Below, piece after piece: positions 11,187 to 22,200 of a stretch of 64,000 nucleotides of DNA. The notes under the pieces were generated by a model. The model saw nothing but the letters and a program-made list of their open reading frames with translations. It did no database searches and was not told the origin of the DNA. Position 1 is the first letter of the stretch, and each line of letters starts with the position of its first letter. The DNA lies in assembly GCA_023078555.1 (NCBI GenBank), contig CM041202.1:4770022-4834021 (forward strand), given 5' to 3'. The DNA is from Ulva prolifera (taxonomy: Eukaryota; Chlorophyta; Ulvophyceae; Ulvales; Ulvaceae). The translations under genes were made by a program, and so were the position numbers.

Positions 11187-11570
11187 TCATTTATAACAAA
11201 TCCATATATCAACTAAACGTTGCTTGAATATCCGGTTTCCTGTAAGAAGCTCTTCCATTTCGTCGATTCGAGAAGCAAATTGGTCTGCCCATTGATGTAT
11301 CGATTGCAGTATACCTCCAGGTAAGTCTGCTGCGACTCCTCCTGGTCGAAAATAAGCTGAATGCATCCGAGCTCCGCAAACTCTCTCATAAAATTCCATA
11401 AGCTTCTCGCGCTCTTCAAAAGCAAACAGAAAAGGCTGACTAAGTATATCAACTAGCTGCGTACTATCGGTGTCACCCCGTTGGGACTGTGCGGCAGTTC
11501 TGCCACTTTCTGCTTGGCTGACAGTTAAGCTATTTAATTTTTGGCGAATTTTGAAAGTATATTTACTCAC
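11187..11570 (-). pseudogene. nad7: nad7 exon fragment of mitochondrial origin
   Basis: The minus strand encodes the C-terminal half of NADH dehydrogenase subunit 7 (49-kDa complex I subunit): [57 protein letters not shown] and KQRLVDI. Similarity ends sharply after RLVDI and begins just before FLFAFEE, so this looks like one exon with flanking mitochondrial intron or spacer. The ~180 bp between it and the atp1 piece is AT-rich. Together with atp1 this marks a NUMT of at least 1 kb. Confidence 0.9.
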
Positions 11571-11739
11571 TCGCTTTGGCGTTAATGCATGTATTTAGTT
11601 TTGATAATTTCAGCGTACCCTTGCCTTTGGCTTCGGGCAAAGGTTCCGATCGATGAAGAAGCAATTGGAGCGTTATGTATGGTATAATCATTTTATGGAA
11701 CATGCTAAAGTGGGTACAACCATGGCTTTGATAGTCCCT

Positions 11740-12640
11740 TGTGTATCTCTATTTTACACAGTTTTGTAATGTGACCTCATCTCCACTGAACACAGCCTTA
11801 GCAACAAATACAACAGTTTCAGGGTCATGGTACGCAGGTATAGGCACATTGAAAATCCTATCAGGGGTGTCATGTTGTACATCACAGTTCATTGCCACGC
11901 AGGCATCGTTCCCCTCAGGGATGGTCCGTGCCGCATAGGCATCATGCCCCTCAAGGGTTACTACCTCGACTGGGGGTTTCTTTTTGGAAGGTCCTTCCAT
12001 GTAGCATTAGCTTTCTTGGCTGCAATCTTACTACAATCCTCTACATTATGGTTAGTCTTTTTGCATTCAGAAGAATACTTACCATTTGGCATCACAGCGT
12101 TAAGCTTCGGCACATCCGGTTTACCTTTGGATTGAATCTGGTTACGGTTAAACGGGATGTTGCGTCGTCGCAGTTGACGCTGTTCCAACAGTGATGCACG
12201 GTTATATAATAAATGAAGATCCATGTCAGGCTTATCCAAAGGATGCTTGAGTACTTCTTCGCGAAGTGTTGCATGAATGGAGTGTTGGAATCGGCCTATT
12301 GCCTCATCTTTCGACACGCCGTGCCCCGATACAAGTTGGCTCATAGGTTTGCTAAAATGCATGTAGTACGTGGTGACTGTGTCACCGGGACGTTGCTTCA
12401 CATTGTTCCATTGCGTCTGCATCGCTACAAGATCAGACTATGCAGATCCGAATTGTTCTTTAAATGCGTCGCGAAAGTTGTTGTATGTGCCAAAAAGTTC
12501 ACTGCGCAATGCACTGTCATGCCATATTCTAGCATGCGAACTAGGTGGAAAGCTGTTCAAACGCATGCATGCACGACGGTTGCGCTAGCCGTTGACATTT
12601 TCCAATGAAAATCCAGGATACAATCCGAAATACTTGTCCA
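11740..12640 (-). pseudogene. Decayed LTR-retrotransposon gag
   Basis: Minus-strand pieces form a gag-like protein: SELFGTYNNFRDAFKEQFG (about 12510-12455), QWNNVKQRPGDTVTTYYMHF and DEAIGRFQHSIHATLREEVL (12415-12250), and a degenerate zinc-knuckle region ECKKTNHNVEDC near 12060. At about 12000 the frame shifts to a second ORF down to 11749. An upstream acidic segment is visible at 12830-12700. Stops and frameshifts make it non-functional. No LTRs were found. Confidence 0.65.
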
Positions 12641-12840
12641 AGTGATCCAAGAATGTCTGTCCTTTGCCTATCTCAGGTCACCACGAATTGGTTGTGTTTT
12701 GCACAGATCTTTAGGCAAGTGCGGTTGTGACATATCCATGTCAAGTTCGGGATCAGATTAAGAATCAGGGTCCTCCGTGTTCTCAGCGTCCTCCGGGTTC
12801 TCATGAATCGTCACTGTCGGACACGTTACCTTGCGTCGAT

Positions 12841-13713
12841 CGGGTTGAGCTAAAGGCGAGATTGGTCCATGCGAACGTGTTGCGTGTCTATGCGACATTG
12901 TATACTATGCACTTTTACAGTGATTGTAACAGGTTATACATGGGTCCATTTTCAAAAGAAATACAACATGAAGTCCAAGGTCTTTCCATACTGACAACAT
13001 GCATGCACGATCGTGCTTAGATATCACTGGCCAATGAAAGTTCGCGTTAATCCAAGTACACGTTTTCAAATCCAAAATATCCTCTCAACATATTCAAGAG
13101 GTGCGTGTACATATGTGGATGGTCACTGATGTACCCATGCATGTGCAAGTGACATTCATAACGGCTTCATACTAAACGAAAATCTTCGTTTTGATATTCG
13201 TTTGCAAGAACAAATATCGCAACATTACAATCATGCATATACCGACGAGCTGCACTGTACAAGTGCGGTGCACTCATTGACAACACATATGATCGAGTGA
13301 TTCAGTTACAACATAACTAATCAATATCAATTAAGAACGAAACGGCAATTCAGGTGTTGCGTACGTTTCACACAACCTAGCACTCATCACGCATATGGCA
13401 AAACCACACAGGGGCCGACATGTGGCTCTTGCCGGCACACCCAGCTGCACATGACCCATGGGGGATAGCAATACCATACACCAGGTATTATATAATCTGA
13501 AACAGCATGCACATCAGTCCCAACGGACTTGCGCTAGACCGTCTACTTCCTCGGTCTTGCATGCATTGGTGATGGTTGCCACATCAGCAATGACTACTTT
13601 TGTCTGTCAGCGGATCCGGCAGCGGAACTCTGCTCTCGATAGGAGTCTGCTCACTGCTAGCAATGCGCAACTCGTTCAAAAAAAAATACGAGCCTAGCTA
13701 TCTCTTGACCATC
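12841..13713. other. No gene recognised
   Basis: AT-rich spacer with no recognisable coding, RNA or repeat feature on either strand. Confidence 0.4.
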
Positions 13714-16595
13714 CTAGCCAAGACCACGAACTCGAGTGGCATACTCAAACATTCTTGTGACCATCTCTTCGATTTTGTCAATCATACGGTGCAAGCGGTC
13801 ACTAATCCCCGGCAACCACATGCTGTCGCGGTCAAACCATGACTTATGAAGCTGACCATCCACCACGAACTGAGCCACCATCGTATCAAGATGCTCTCTG
13901 ACATCAAGATTCAAACTCGAATAAATACGACCAGGCACTAACAAATTCACTTGCTGCTAGACGTCACCTCATGTGGGTGGTGTCCCGGACCATGAGGCAT
14001 ATGCCCCCGGCCTGCCACGGGTCCCCAGCTCCTCGCTGCATCGTATCTGAAATGTATATTGCACTTCCGGTACTAAACAATCCTCGATACCAGTGTTGAG
14101 AGCGAAATGACTCGACCAGAGTTACAGTAATGATCCCCATAGGACAGAACAATATCCTTACATACGGTCTCAAGCAAGAGTCCCGTGTACAATAATGTCC
14201 TCATGCATGTCTCTCACTATGCAGTTCTGACCAGATCACTCACATCACCGTCACATATTTCCACCCACAACAGTTTACATCTTGACTCGGCCCCTCACCC
14301 AAAATCAACTCACATGCGACACAAGCGCAGAGATGACATGAGTCAGACTACGGATATCAATGCACAAGTCCTTTTCACACGCATGCCTAGGAAAATTCAA
14401 CGGGATCCAGCCTAGGTCCCCACCATCATGGATGTCTGAAAAATGCAACATAAAGCTAGTACATAAGACCGCAGCTTGGATCACTAACATCCGGCTTTGA
14501 TCTAGTCCAATATCGTTTGAGAGTTGTTTGTCCGAACGTGATGATGTGCTTATGTTCACTTTTCTCATGTCATCACAGAGTCGGCTCCAATGGTCTTGCT
14601 CAAGCACGGGATGATCAAGTTTGACACGGACTTGCAGCTCCTTGATGTCATCGGGGTTTGTGCCCTTATGTGACTTTGAGCGAGGGGGCTTTTGATACTC
14701 TGCATCATAGGAGAGCATCACTACTGGCCCTACCAATATTGATAATTTCAGATGCACAGCCTAGAGACTACTCACAGCGTGGTAGCTTTTCCGGACATTG
14801 ATATCTCTGTCCTCATCAGGCTCAAATGGGCACACACCTTCAGGACAATACCCGGCCACACATACACTTTGTCCGGTGCTGCGGGACACCCCTAAACGCA
14901 ATGCATACGGGGTCTGAGAGCGATCCAGAAGGTTGACACTAGATTGTCATTGAACAGTGTGCAGGGCACATTCATCATTCAGTGTGTATCAGAGTCACAA
15001 GTGATGTGTATCTTAATAACAAAAAATACCTTTGCTAATGCTAGTGTGGTATTCCAGTTCAGAATCAATCGGCCCACTGCATTCATCTCAATGCCAAGCT
15101 AATTTAAAACTCGAGACAGGCCCGAACGAGCTTTGATGATGCAGGCATCAGTGTGGAACAAACGCCACCATGTGGAACAAATGCCATGAGCCATGCAATC
15201 GCAAGTGGTGCACTGACACGGCTCTGAGTCTGCGACATGATCCCACTCAATCAGAAGCAGCACTTTCTGCACCTGCGTTATCAATGACTGATCAAGCACT
15301 ATTGTGTGCAGCATCTTGAACCATTTTCCTCTTTCAGCAGCTTTGAGATACGGCCAACCGTGACAAGCAGGGGCTGTGTGAGGAGAAGACTGAGCCGTCC
15401 TAAATTCAAGAGTTCGATCCACCGTAATAGTCTACCAGTAGATACAGAATACATTACGAATTCCATAGGGTGACGACGAGGAACTCATGTCCTTCTGGTT
15501 CTTGAACCGTGGTCTTGATAGCGAAAGAACCCGAGAAATATATCTGGTCACTCGTCACCTCGGCTAAATTGTAGCTTGCCTTCCTGGGACAGGCCACGGG
15601 ACTGATAATCTACCATCGTAGTACGCGCACTGGCAAAGGCCGGACAAGTATTGTTGTTTTGCAATTTGAGAGGGTAAACCTCAGGACACTGTGTTCTCAT
15701 TCTTATTAAATGTGTTGTTCTAGACATCTTCAGGTGGAGATAGCGCATGAATTTTCAGCTTTCTGGGAATGGACAACGACTGATACTCGCGTTCACTACG
15801 GTACGCCCCATATGCAATTTGCAATTCAAAGTATTCATGGGGATCGGCAATTTGCAATTCAACGTATTCATGGGGATCGGCAATGTATCCGACTATTCAA
15901 CATAGTAAACTGAGTGTGACAGCCTTGTTCTATATTGGCGTGTGAACGTGACACAAACGCTGCCGTGGATGGTTACTGACTGTCCACAGCAGCATTTGTG
16001 TCGATTTCGTAAGCAAATATCCACCACGACACCCCGCCTTCATTAGCATTGACCCTCAACAAAATTCAATCCACGATCATGAAAACAGCAGCAGAAGCGC
16101 GGAACAGCCATGGCGGCCTTAGCAGGTAGAATGTGCTTGACCCGAACGTTTACAATGGAATTTCTGAAGAGCCTTTCTACCTCATGGGGGAACCCCGGCT
16201 GTGTCGGCCTCGGGTAGGTGCTGAAAACATTGAAAATTCACCAGGAAACGTCCACGATTCAAGAGTGCAGCGAATCTCATCATGAGATGATTTAGTGAAG
16301 ACAAAAGTCTGCATTTCAGCCGCTAGCACCATACAACTCCCTCGACTGATTCACTCAACAGGTCCGGCAATGCAAGTATATGCACCATGGCACATGAACG
16401 CATCTCGGCTGCAAAGGCCACACTGGTTTTCCTCAGGGCATTACGATCCGATGAGCGGCAGCAAGCAAAGCGATCAAACATTCGGGGACGATTGGGTATT
16501 CCCCGCCAAAGTGACTGCAAATGCTCATCTGACAGGCAATCAACAGTTCTACGCAATGCCAATCTTTGACAGGGTGACAGTTCATGCATGATCAA
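13714..16595 (-). CDS. Candidate spliced gene of unknown function (minus-strand ORF cluster)
   Basis: Several protein-like minus-strand frames follow each other without a mobile-element signature: 16595-16323 (DEHLQSLWRGIPNRPRMFDR), ~15570-15470 (TSDQIYFSGSFAIKTTVQEP, ending LVVTLWNS), 15422-15099 (QKVLLLIEWDHVADSEPCQC then TTCDCMAHGIC, Cys-rich), ~14940-14776 (YALRLGVSRSTGQSVCVAGY), 14757-14305 (DIKELQVRVKLDHPVLEQDH) and 13950-13714 (REHLDTMVAQFVVDGQLHKS). A GTGAGT donor-like site at 14775 sits where the fourth frame closes, and candidate acceptors precede the next. I do not recognise a family. It could be a host gene or a decayed transposon gene; exon limits are not resolved. Confidence 0.3.
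15813..15878. repeat. 33-bp tandem duplication
   Basis: Two near-identical adjacent units containing CAATTTGCAATTCAA and GTATTCATGGGGATCGG, differing at about one position. Confidence 0.8.
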
Positions 16596-16856
16596 GGCGA
16601 GAACTATCAGTATATTTGGTGTGCTTTAGGAAATGTAAAGAAAAGCTGACAGATCTTCAGATCAAATCGTTTTATTTTCGGCCTGTCGTGCTTGTGGCGA
16701 CAGGGAAAGACGTTGAAATCATTTGTTAGTAGTTTGTCAGCATTGGCTGTGCCGGACGGGGCACACGAGTTTCCATATATTTTGTGCTCATTAGACTGGC
16801 GTGACATTGTCAATTCGTTTTTGAGCAGCGTGTACCAGTATGCGGGATGAGCGAGT

Positions 16857-17453
16857 CCACACACTGCATTGACCCGATTGCAGACGACCTTCCCGCTAAG
16901 AAGCAGCCCAAACTTATCACTGGAGTCTTTGAACTGTTCGATTCAATTGATCCTGAGTGAGTCGCCGCAAAGGCAGAGCGAGAGCACAAAGAAGCAGCAG
17001 CTCCGAAGAACGGAAGCTGTACTCGCCAAGGCAGAAAGGCAGCTGAAATAGGACGACATGAGGCAGAGATCAGAAACAGAAAGGAAACAAAGTGCAGCTA
17101 ATAAGGCCAAGGTAGATGCAGCAAAGCAGATAGTGGGACTTACGACAGTAAGTCCGACCAGCAGCAGGCAGTCAAGCACTCCAACCGTGCAGCGAAGGAG
17201 CAAGCGTGTACAGTCAAGGCAGTTCTCGCGGTCAGCGAAGATGAGAATGCAGTCACTCTGACACTGAAGGTGACGGCAGCCCAGAACAAGCTGGGCCGGC
17301 CTCATGGTTCGAAGAATGCGTGAAACATCGATGGAGAGGCAAAGGAGCCAGTGCCAAAGGCAATTTACCAGGTGCCTACACCTTGCGGGTACATGACCTG
17401 GAATATTTATCGGTGAAATTTTGCAAGGCTGAGGCTTGAGCAAGCACATAAAA
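16857..17453 (+). pseudogene. Possible N-terminal part of pogo-like transposase
   Basis: The plus strand reads PAKKQPKLITGVFELFDSID (about 16890-16950) followed, after a UGA, by a charged segment AAKAEREHKEAAAPKNG, and later by WFEECVKHRWRGKGASAKG and LPGAYTLRVHDLEYLSVKFC near 17320-17440. It lies directly upstream of the MITE at 17457 and the DDE region at 18300, in the same orientation. The QPKLIT motif resembles PCNA-binding (PIP-like) segments found near the start of some pogo-type transposases. Linkage to the downstream domain is an inference. Confidence 0.35.
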
Positions 17454-17456
17454 TTA

Positions 17457-18032
17457 CCGTAGTAAACATAAAGAGTCGTTGATGTCCGTCCCAGAAAAGC
17501 TGAAAACGATGAAATTAAAGTTTTGTCCCGTCCTGCGGACGGCAGAACGACGAACTGGGACAGTAATGATTTGTGGTGTCACGGGGTCCTCATTGCTAGC
17601 GCGACGAGTCACAAAACAATGATATCTGTCCTGTCCTGATAGATGCCAGTACAACGACGGCTAATTAATGATTGTGGCATTATTCTCGTGGAAAGGTTTG
17701 TAGAAATCTGTGATCGAACGTTTTTGCACCTTTCTAACAGGCTCGTCGTCGACTGTCATGTCAACACAACTGGATGACTCGCTCATAGTGACTGCTCAAT
17801 CGCGCTACTCAACAACAAAGTGACGGGTTACTCGCGGCGCTGTAACGAGAGACCAATAAATGATTCCGATTTCTTGTGTCCCGTCCAGCAGAGCTTGCAG
17901 CTGACGAGCTGTCAACAAACGATTTGACTGTCTGTCCCTGTCGCCACCGAAACGACGGCTAAAAAATCGCTGAAGATTTCTTCCGCGTCCCGTCGCTGCG
18001 GGGCTGGCAACGACTCTTTACGTTTACTACGG
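17457..18032 (-). mobile_element. Family B TA-MITE
   Basis: A 576-bp element with TIRs TACCGTAGTAAACATAAAG on the left and, read inward from the right, TACCGTAGTAAACGTAAAG, both continuing into AGTCGTTG. TA target duplication at 17455-17456 and 18033-18034. It resembles the 38265-39380 element at the ends (TAAAGAGTCRT). It carries a 41-codon ORF on the minus strand and no catalytic domain, so it is non-autonomous. Confidence 0.85.
17661..17786 (-). CDS. 41-residue remnant of family B transposase N-terminus
   Basis: ATG at 17786, stop TAG at 17661. The product starts M-S-E-S-S-S-C-V-D-M and includes KVQKRSITDFYKPF, close to the PIP-box pattern (Q/K-x-x-I-x-x-F-Y). The family B element at 38265 encodes a matching start, M-S-E-S-N-S-I-D, followed by KVPKSFTVFF. 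Conservation of this short start in two elements suggests it is the N-terminus of the parent transposase, retained in deletion derivatives. Whether it is translated is unknown. Confidence 0.5.
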   Translation of the reverse strand: MSESSSCVDMTVDDEPVRKVQKRSITDFYKPFHENNATIIN

Positions 18033-18289
18033 TATATTTGTGCAGCAGAATGACCCTGCCACCCGTGATGAGTGAAAAATGAATGTGATTGTGGAGTGAA
18101 CCGTGAAGGTATGTAGATCTACGGCACTCTACACTGCCTTAGACATGCTGCATTACTCTGATTTTGCCTGCTTGAGCTCTGTAAGGCACCACAGTATGGC
18201 CATGTGGTATGATCATACGGCCTTACGGCTAACCATACGGCGCATACGTTGTCAACAGCCCCATAAGCTCCCCATGATCATACGATTTT

Positions 18290-19285
18290 CGAACTCCCTA
18301 TTCATGGCCGATAAATATTTTGCTCACTTGACACACGACAGCAACGTCACATACGCTCCGGCAGCAAGGAGGTGCGTATGACGGGTAGGGAGGACACGTT
18401 GGGCTTGACTGTCATGGTCTCATCATCTGCAACAAGCGATATATTGCCCATGCAAGTGATTGCAAAGGGCACTACCCAGCAATCTCTGCGCAGGTTCATA
18501 GACGGATCAGAGTTCACCGAGATAGGTGGTGGTGATCAGGTGAAGGCCAACAGCAACACGTGCAAAGACATGCAACGAGATTGGTGAACGCGCCGAGCAT
18601 CCACCATACTCTCTGGAACAAACGATCAGGCATATGCTTGTGGCAGATGCAGCATTTCATCTGCACTTGTTATGAGTCTCCATGCGAGAGGCCATTGGAT
18701 CGCACCTCACAACACACTATATTTGCTACTGCATGCAACAAGACACACTGGACAAAAGAGTCCACAATACGGTTGTGGTTTGACAATTTGTTTTTAATTG
18801 TTTCAACTGTGTGGCCAAGGCACAGGTATGACTGTGAGAAGTGAGGTGTTGATCCGAACCGAGCCAAGAGCATCATAAACATCGATTGCGACCCGGTGCA
18901 CATCCAAAGCTTTTCCGTGCATGGCTCAAGCACAGGTACAGCATGTTTTGCTTGGTGTATGTGCCACCCAAGTGGACATTCAAAAGGCCGTTGCTGATGT
19001 CGTACTAAACAAGCCCTTCAAGAACTACTCGCTTGCACACCAAGTTTCTGATGCACCAGGTCAAAGAACACCTTGCAAGCAATGAGGACCTTGCCTCGTT
19101 CAAATTCAACCTGCTTGCCACAGCGGTAGCTGCACCAGCTCTGCAGTGGCAGCTGCAAGGTCATGCGAAGCTAAGCAAGCTTGATCACCAGCCTGGACTT
19201 CGCTCAATTGGATGCACGCAGTGTTGGGATGAAGAAGCATTTATGCAGTCTGATTTTTAACGAGCTGCAAAAGTTTCGAGTGCTT
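18290..19285 (+). pseudogene. Decayed pogo/CENP-B-like DDE transposase (DDE_1)
   Basis: The plus strand encodes, with frameshifts, the order typical of DDE_1 transposases. Around 18305-18360 is the first-Asp region (MADKYFAHLTHDSNVTYAP). At 18366-18500 is VRMTGREDTLGLTVMVSSSA then LPMQVIAKGTTQQSL. Around 18940-19010 is VQHVLLGVCATQVDIQKAVA then VVLNKPFKNY. Around 19042-19255 is HQVKEHLASNEDLASFKFNL ending CWDEEAFMQ. In live members the central domain carries out cut-and-paste transposition at TA sites. Several frame changes and stops show it is dead. It may be a relative of the source of the TA-type elements in this window. Confidence 0.65.
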
Positions 19286-19299
19286 CTGGATGACAGTGC

Positions 19300-22200
19300 T
19301 GATATTGTGGCAGATGATATGCCACGTCATGATGAGGCATTGCGGCTGTCAGGGCCAGTGAAGGATGGTTGATGACGTTGCCTACACAAAATGGGCGTAC
19401 TGGGACAGAAACTGACGATGCTTCACAATTTCTACGGTATATTGCAAAGTGCGGCATATATGGGAACATTTGGGTGCTCTCACTTGTACCGCTCACTGGT
19501 ATGTTGGCGACCGTACATGCACCGCTTTCTCCGGAAGATTGTATGTAAGGTGCCGTGCAAAAGCTCTATCGCAGTCCACGTGTTCAGGTAGGTGGTCGAA
19601 CTGTTTGCGTGCGCCATTATGATGGCCGCAGAGAGCACCATCGAGGCCCCTAACCAGGAAAAAATCAATCAGAAAGGCTACAGCCCTTGTCAAGAGGAGC
19701 TTCACTAGTTCTAATTGAGCCTGCTGCTGCCGAGGCACTGATGTGGCTAGGGGTGCTATCCATCGGTCGCTGTGCAACATGGTCGTGACGGCATCATATT
19801 TTAAGGGGGGTATGCTGATAGACACTTTGAGTGTACCTGCAATAAATTGTGATAGTACGTATGTTCAATGCTTGTTGCGAAGTGTTATTGTGCGCACATT
19901 TGCGCAGTGGGCGGTGAAATATGATGATGCTGCGTGCACCATGTTGTGTGCACATGGCTCGTCTAAAGCACATGAGATTATGAGAGCACTTGCTGTACTT
20001 TCCATTGACACCACTATTGTGCTGAACCAAGGTCTCCTTACTCTGTGTATCGATGGCATCTAGTGAACGTGTCATTGAGCTCTGTTTTAGGAAATTGCAA
20101 ATGCTTAAAAGCCCCCACAACAACCCCCTGTGGTTCAGTGCAGCTGATACTTCGTCACCAGGGGCCACAAGGGGTCACAAGGTGGTGCAGAACCTGTGCA
20201 ACCTGTGCAAAATACCAAAAGAGTAAATTCGATCTAACTCAGCAGGTAGCTGCATGGTGGTGTTTTGCATGTGTCCAAAATGTTTGATATTCTAGAGCAC
20301 GTTCCAAACCTTCCAATACACCATTAAAAACGCAACAATTGTAAAATGATACAAAATGTACCGCAAGACCTCGCTTATGCGTGATACATCAAATTGAAAG
20401 AAAATATTCAGAGCTCAGTAGTCTAAGTGTCAATCTGCTTGGTGGTGGTCACCACTGCTACAACTGACAGAACAGGCCATGTTCAGCTGCTGAGGTATAC
20501 GCTGGCTCTTCAGTTTGGACTACACGGCGGCAGCTGCAATGCAGATCTGACTGGACTGGCCTCAAGAGCATCAAAAGCCAACCAAATGCAAACCCAGCCA
20601 ATATGTTTCAAAGGTCCAGGTCCAGGAGCATGGCTCTGTGCAGCCACTGCTATGGAAACTGCTCAACGAAAGGGCAGAACGAAATGATGCATGCAAGCTA
20701 TGCCGTTGAAAGCTATCTCGTGATGGTACAGTCCCGCAACATTCAGGCACAGTCTGATCAGGCCGAACACATTCAATGATCCACCTGTGAAGGATCTGTA
20801 CATAGATTCTGCAAGACTGCACATACAATGCGGCATGCAGTGAGTTGAGCCACCGCCACGCCAACAGCGTTGGACGCTCAGGCATAGAGACCAAGTGGCC
20901 AACATTGGTTTGCATCAGCTTGAGCCACTAAATCTAAATCTGCAGACTTGCTCAGACTGCTGCCAACTTGACATGTCAGCGCAGCAATGGACCACCAGAC
21001 AGGGTTCTTCACATAAGTAGTGGCACACATCCTTACACAGCCAGAATGACACAGGTGTGCTTGAGAGTCGACAGCGCCTGAAGCCTGCAGTTCATCTGCC
21101 ACTTCCCACAGAGGGTACCCCTGTGAATATTAAGTAGACTCACACAGAGCCGCAGGAGAATATCCGTGTATTGGGTGCATCGGATCTGACTTCACAAGAG
21201 ACTGACCCAACCAAGGGCCCCAGCGCAGATTTACGTACGTCTCATGTACCTCAGTTTGTCTTATATGGGATGTCACCGAGACATCGCTGCTGTAACAGTG
21301 AACAGTGCACACCATGTAGGCGCAAGTACAGTCTCAGGTAGCAAATCACCAGTTTGCTGCATGATGCCAGAGCCAATGCATTCCGCACACACAACGATAC
21401 CAGTAGCACAAGCTTCAATAGATCACTGCTAAAGAATGGTCGGCAGCGGTGAGCGGTTTTCACATGCCTGGATTCATTCGCTCCGCGCTTCACTACAAGC
21501 ATTTGTACTGCTGTCAATAGTAGCTCCTACTATATGTGTAGATCTGTTTGTGGTATTGTGTATTCACCCAAGCTGGTGGGCGAGAGCTGTAGACGAGCTG
21601 TTGAGCAGCGTTTGCATTCTAATCAGACACCTCAGGAACATGGCATCACAACCTGGCATAACAACCTGACGATGCTGCTGTTGGCAGGTGGCAATATCTT
21701 CAAACCCCCGCCATTCCCGCAGTGTAGGCGCCTGTTACGGCGCTACTTGCGAGCGCATACTTCACCTAAGCAGGACAGGAAGGTGTGTGACGTTAGTCTC
21801 ATATGCAAGCAGCTGCACTTGAGATGTTGGAGTAAATATCACGATTCGTGCACAAAAACTGTGGCAACACCGTTCCTTCACACTCAATGTGGGCCATCAC
21901 AAACTGGCCCAAATATGCACGCAGTACTACAACATTGAAAAACGAAAACTTGGCCTAGAGCCCCACGCCTAAACTTCATGAGAAAATCGTGAAAACCCGG
22001 GCATACAGGAGCCGCAGCCAACCCCACAATGCAGACCCAATTCACGACCCGCACGCACGAACCCATGCACTCTACCTCACAGACGTACACACGCACAGGA
22101 GACTTTAGCACCGTTGCGCCCCGGGCAGCGCAACACAAGACTGCTCGGCCCGCCTGACTGCGAGGGCCGCAGCCCTCATACCCCCATCGCTCTTCGGCTG

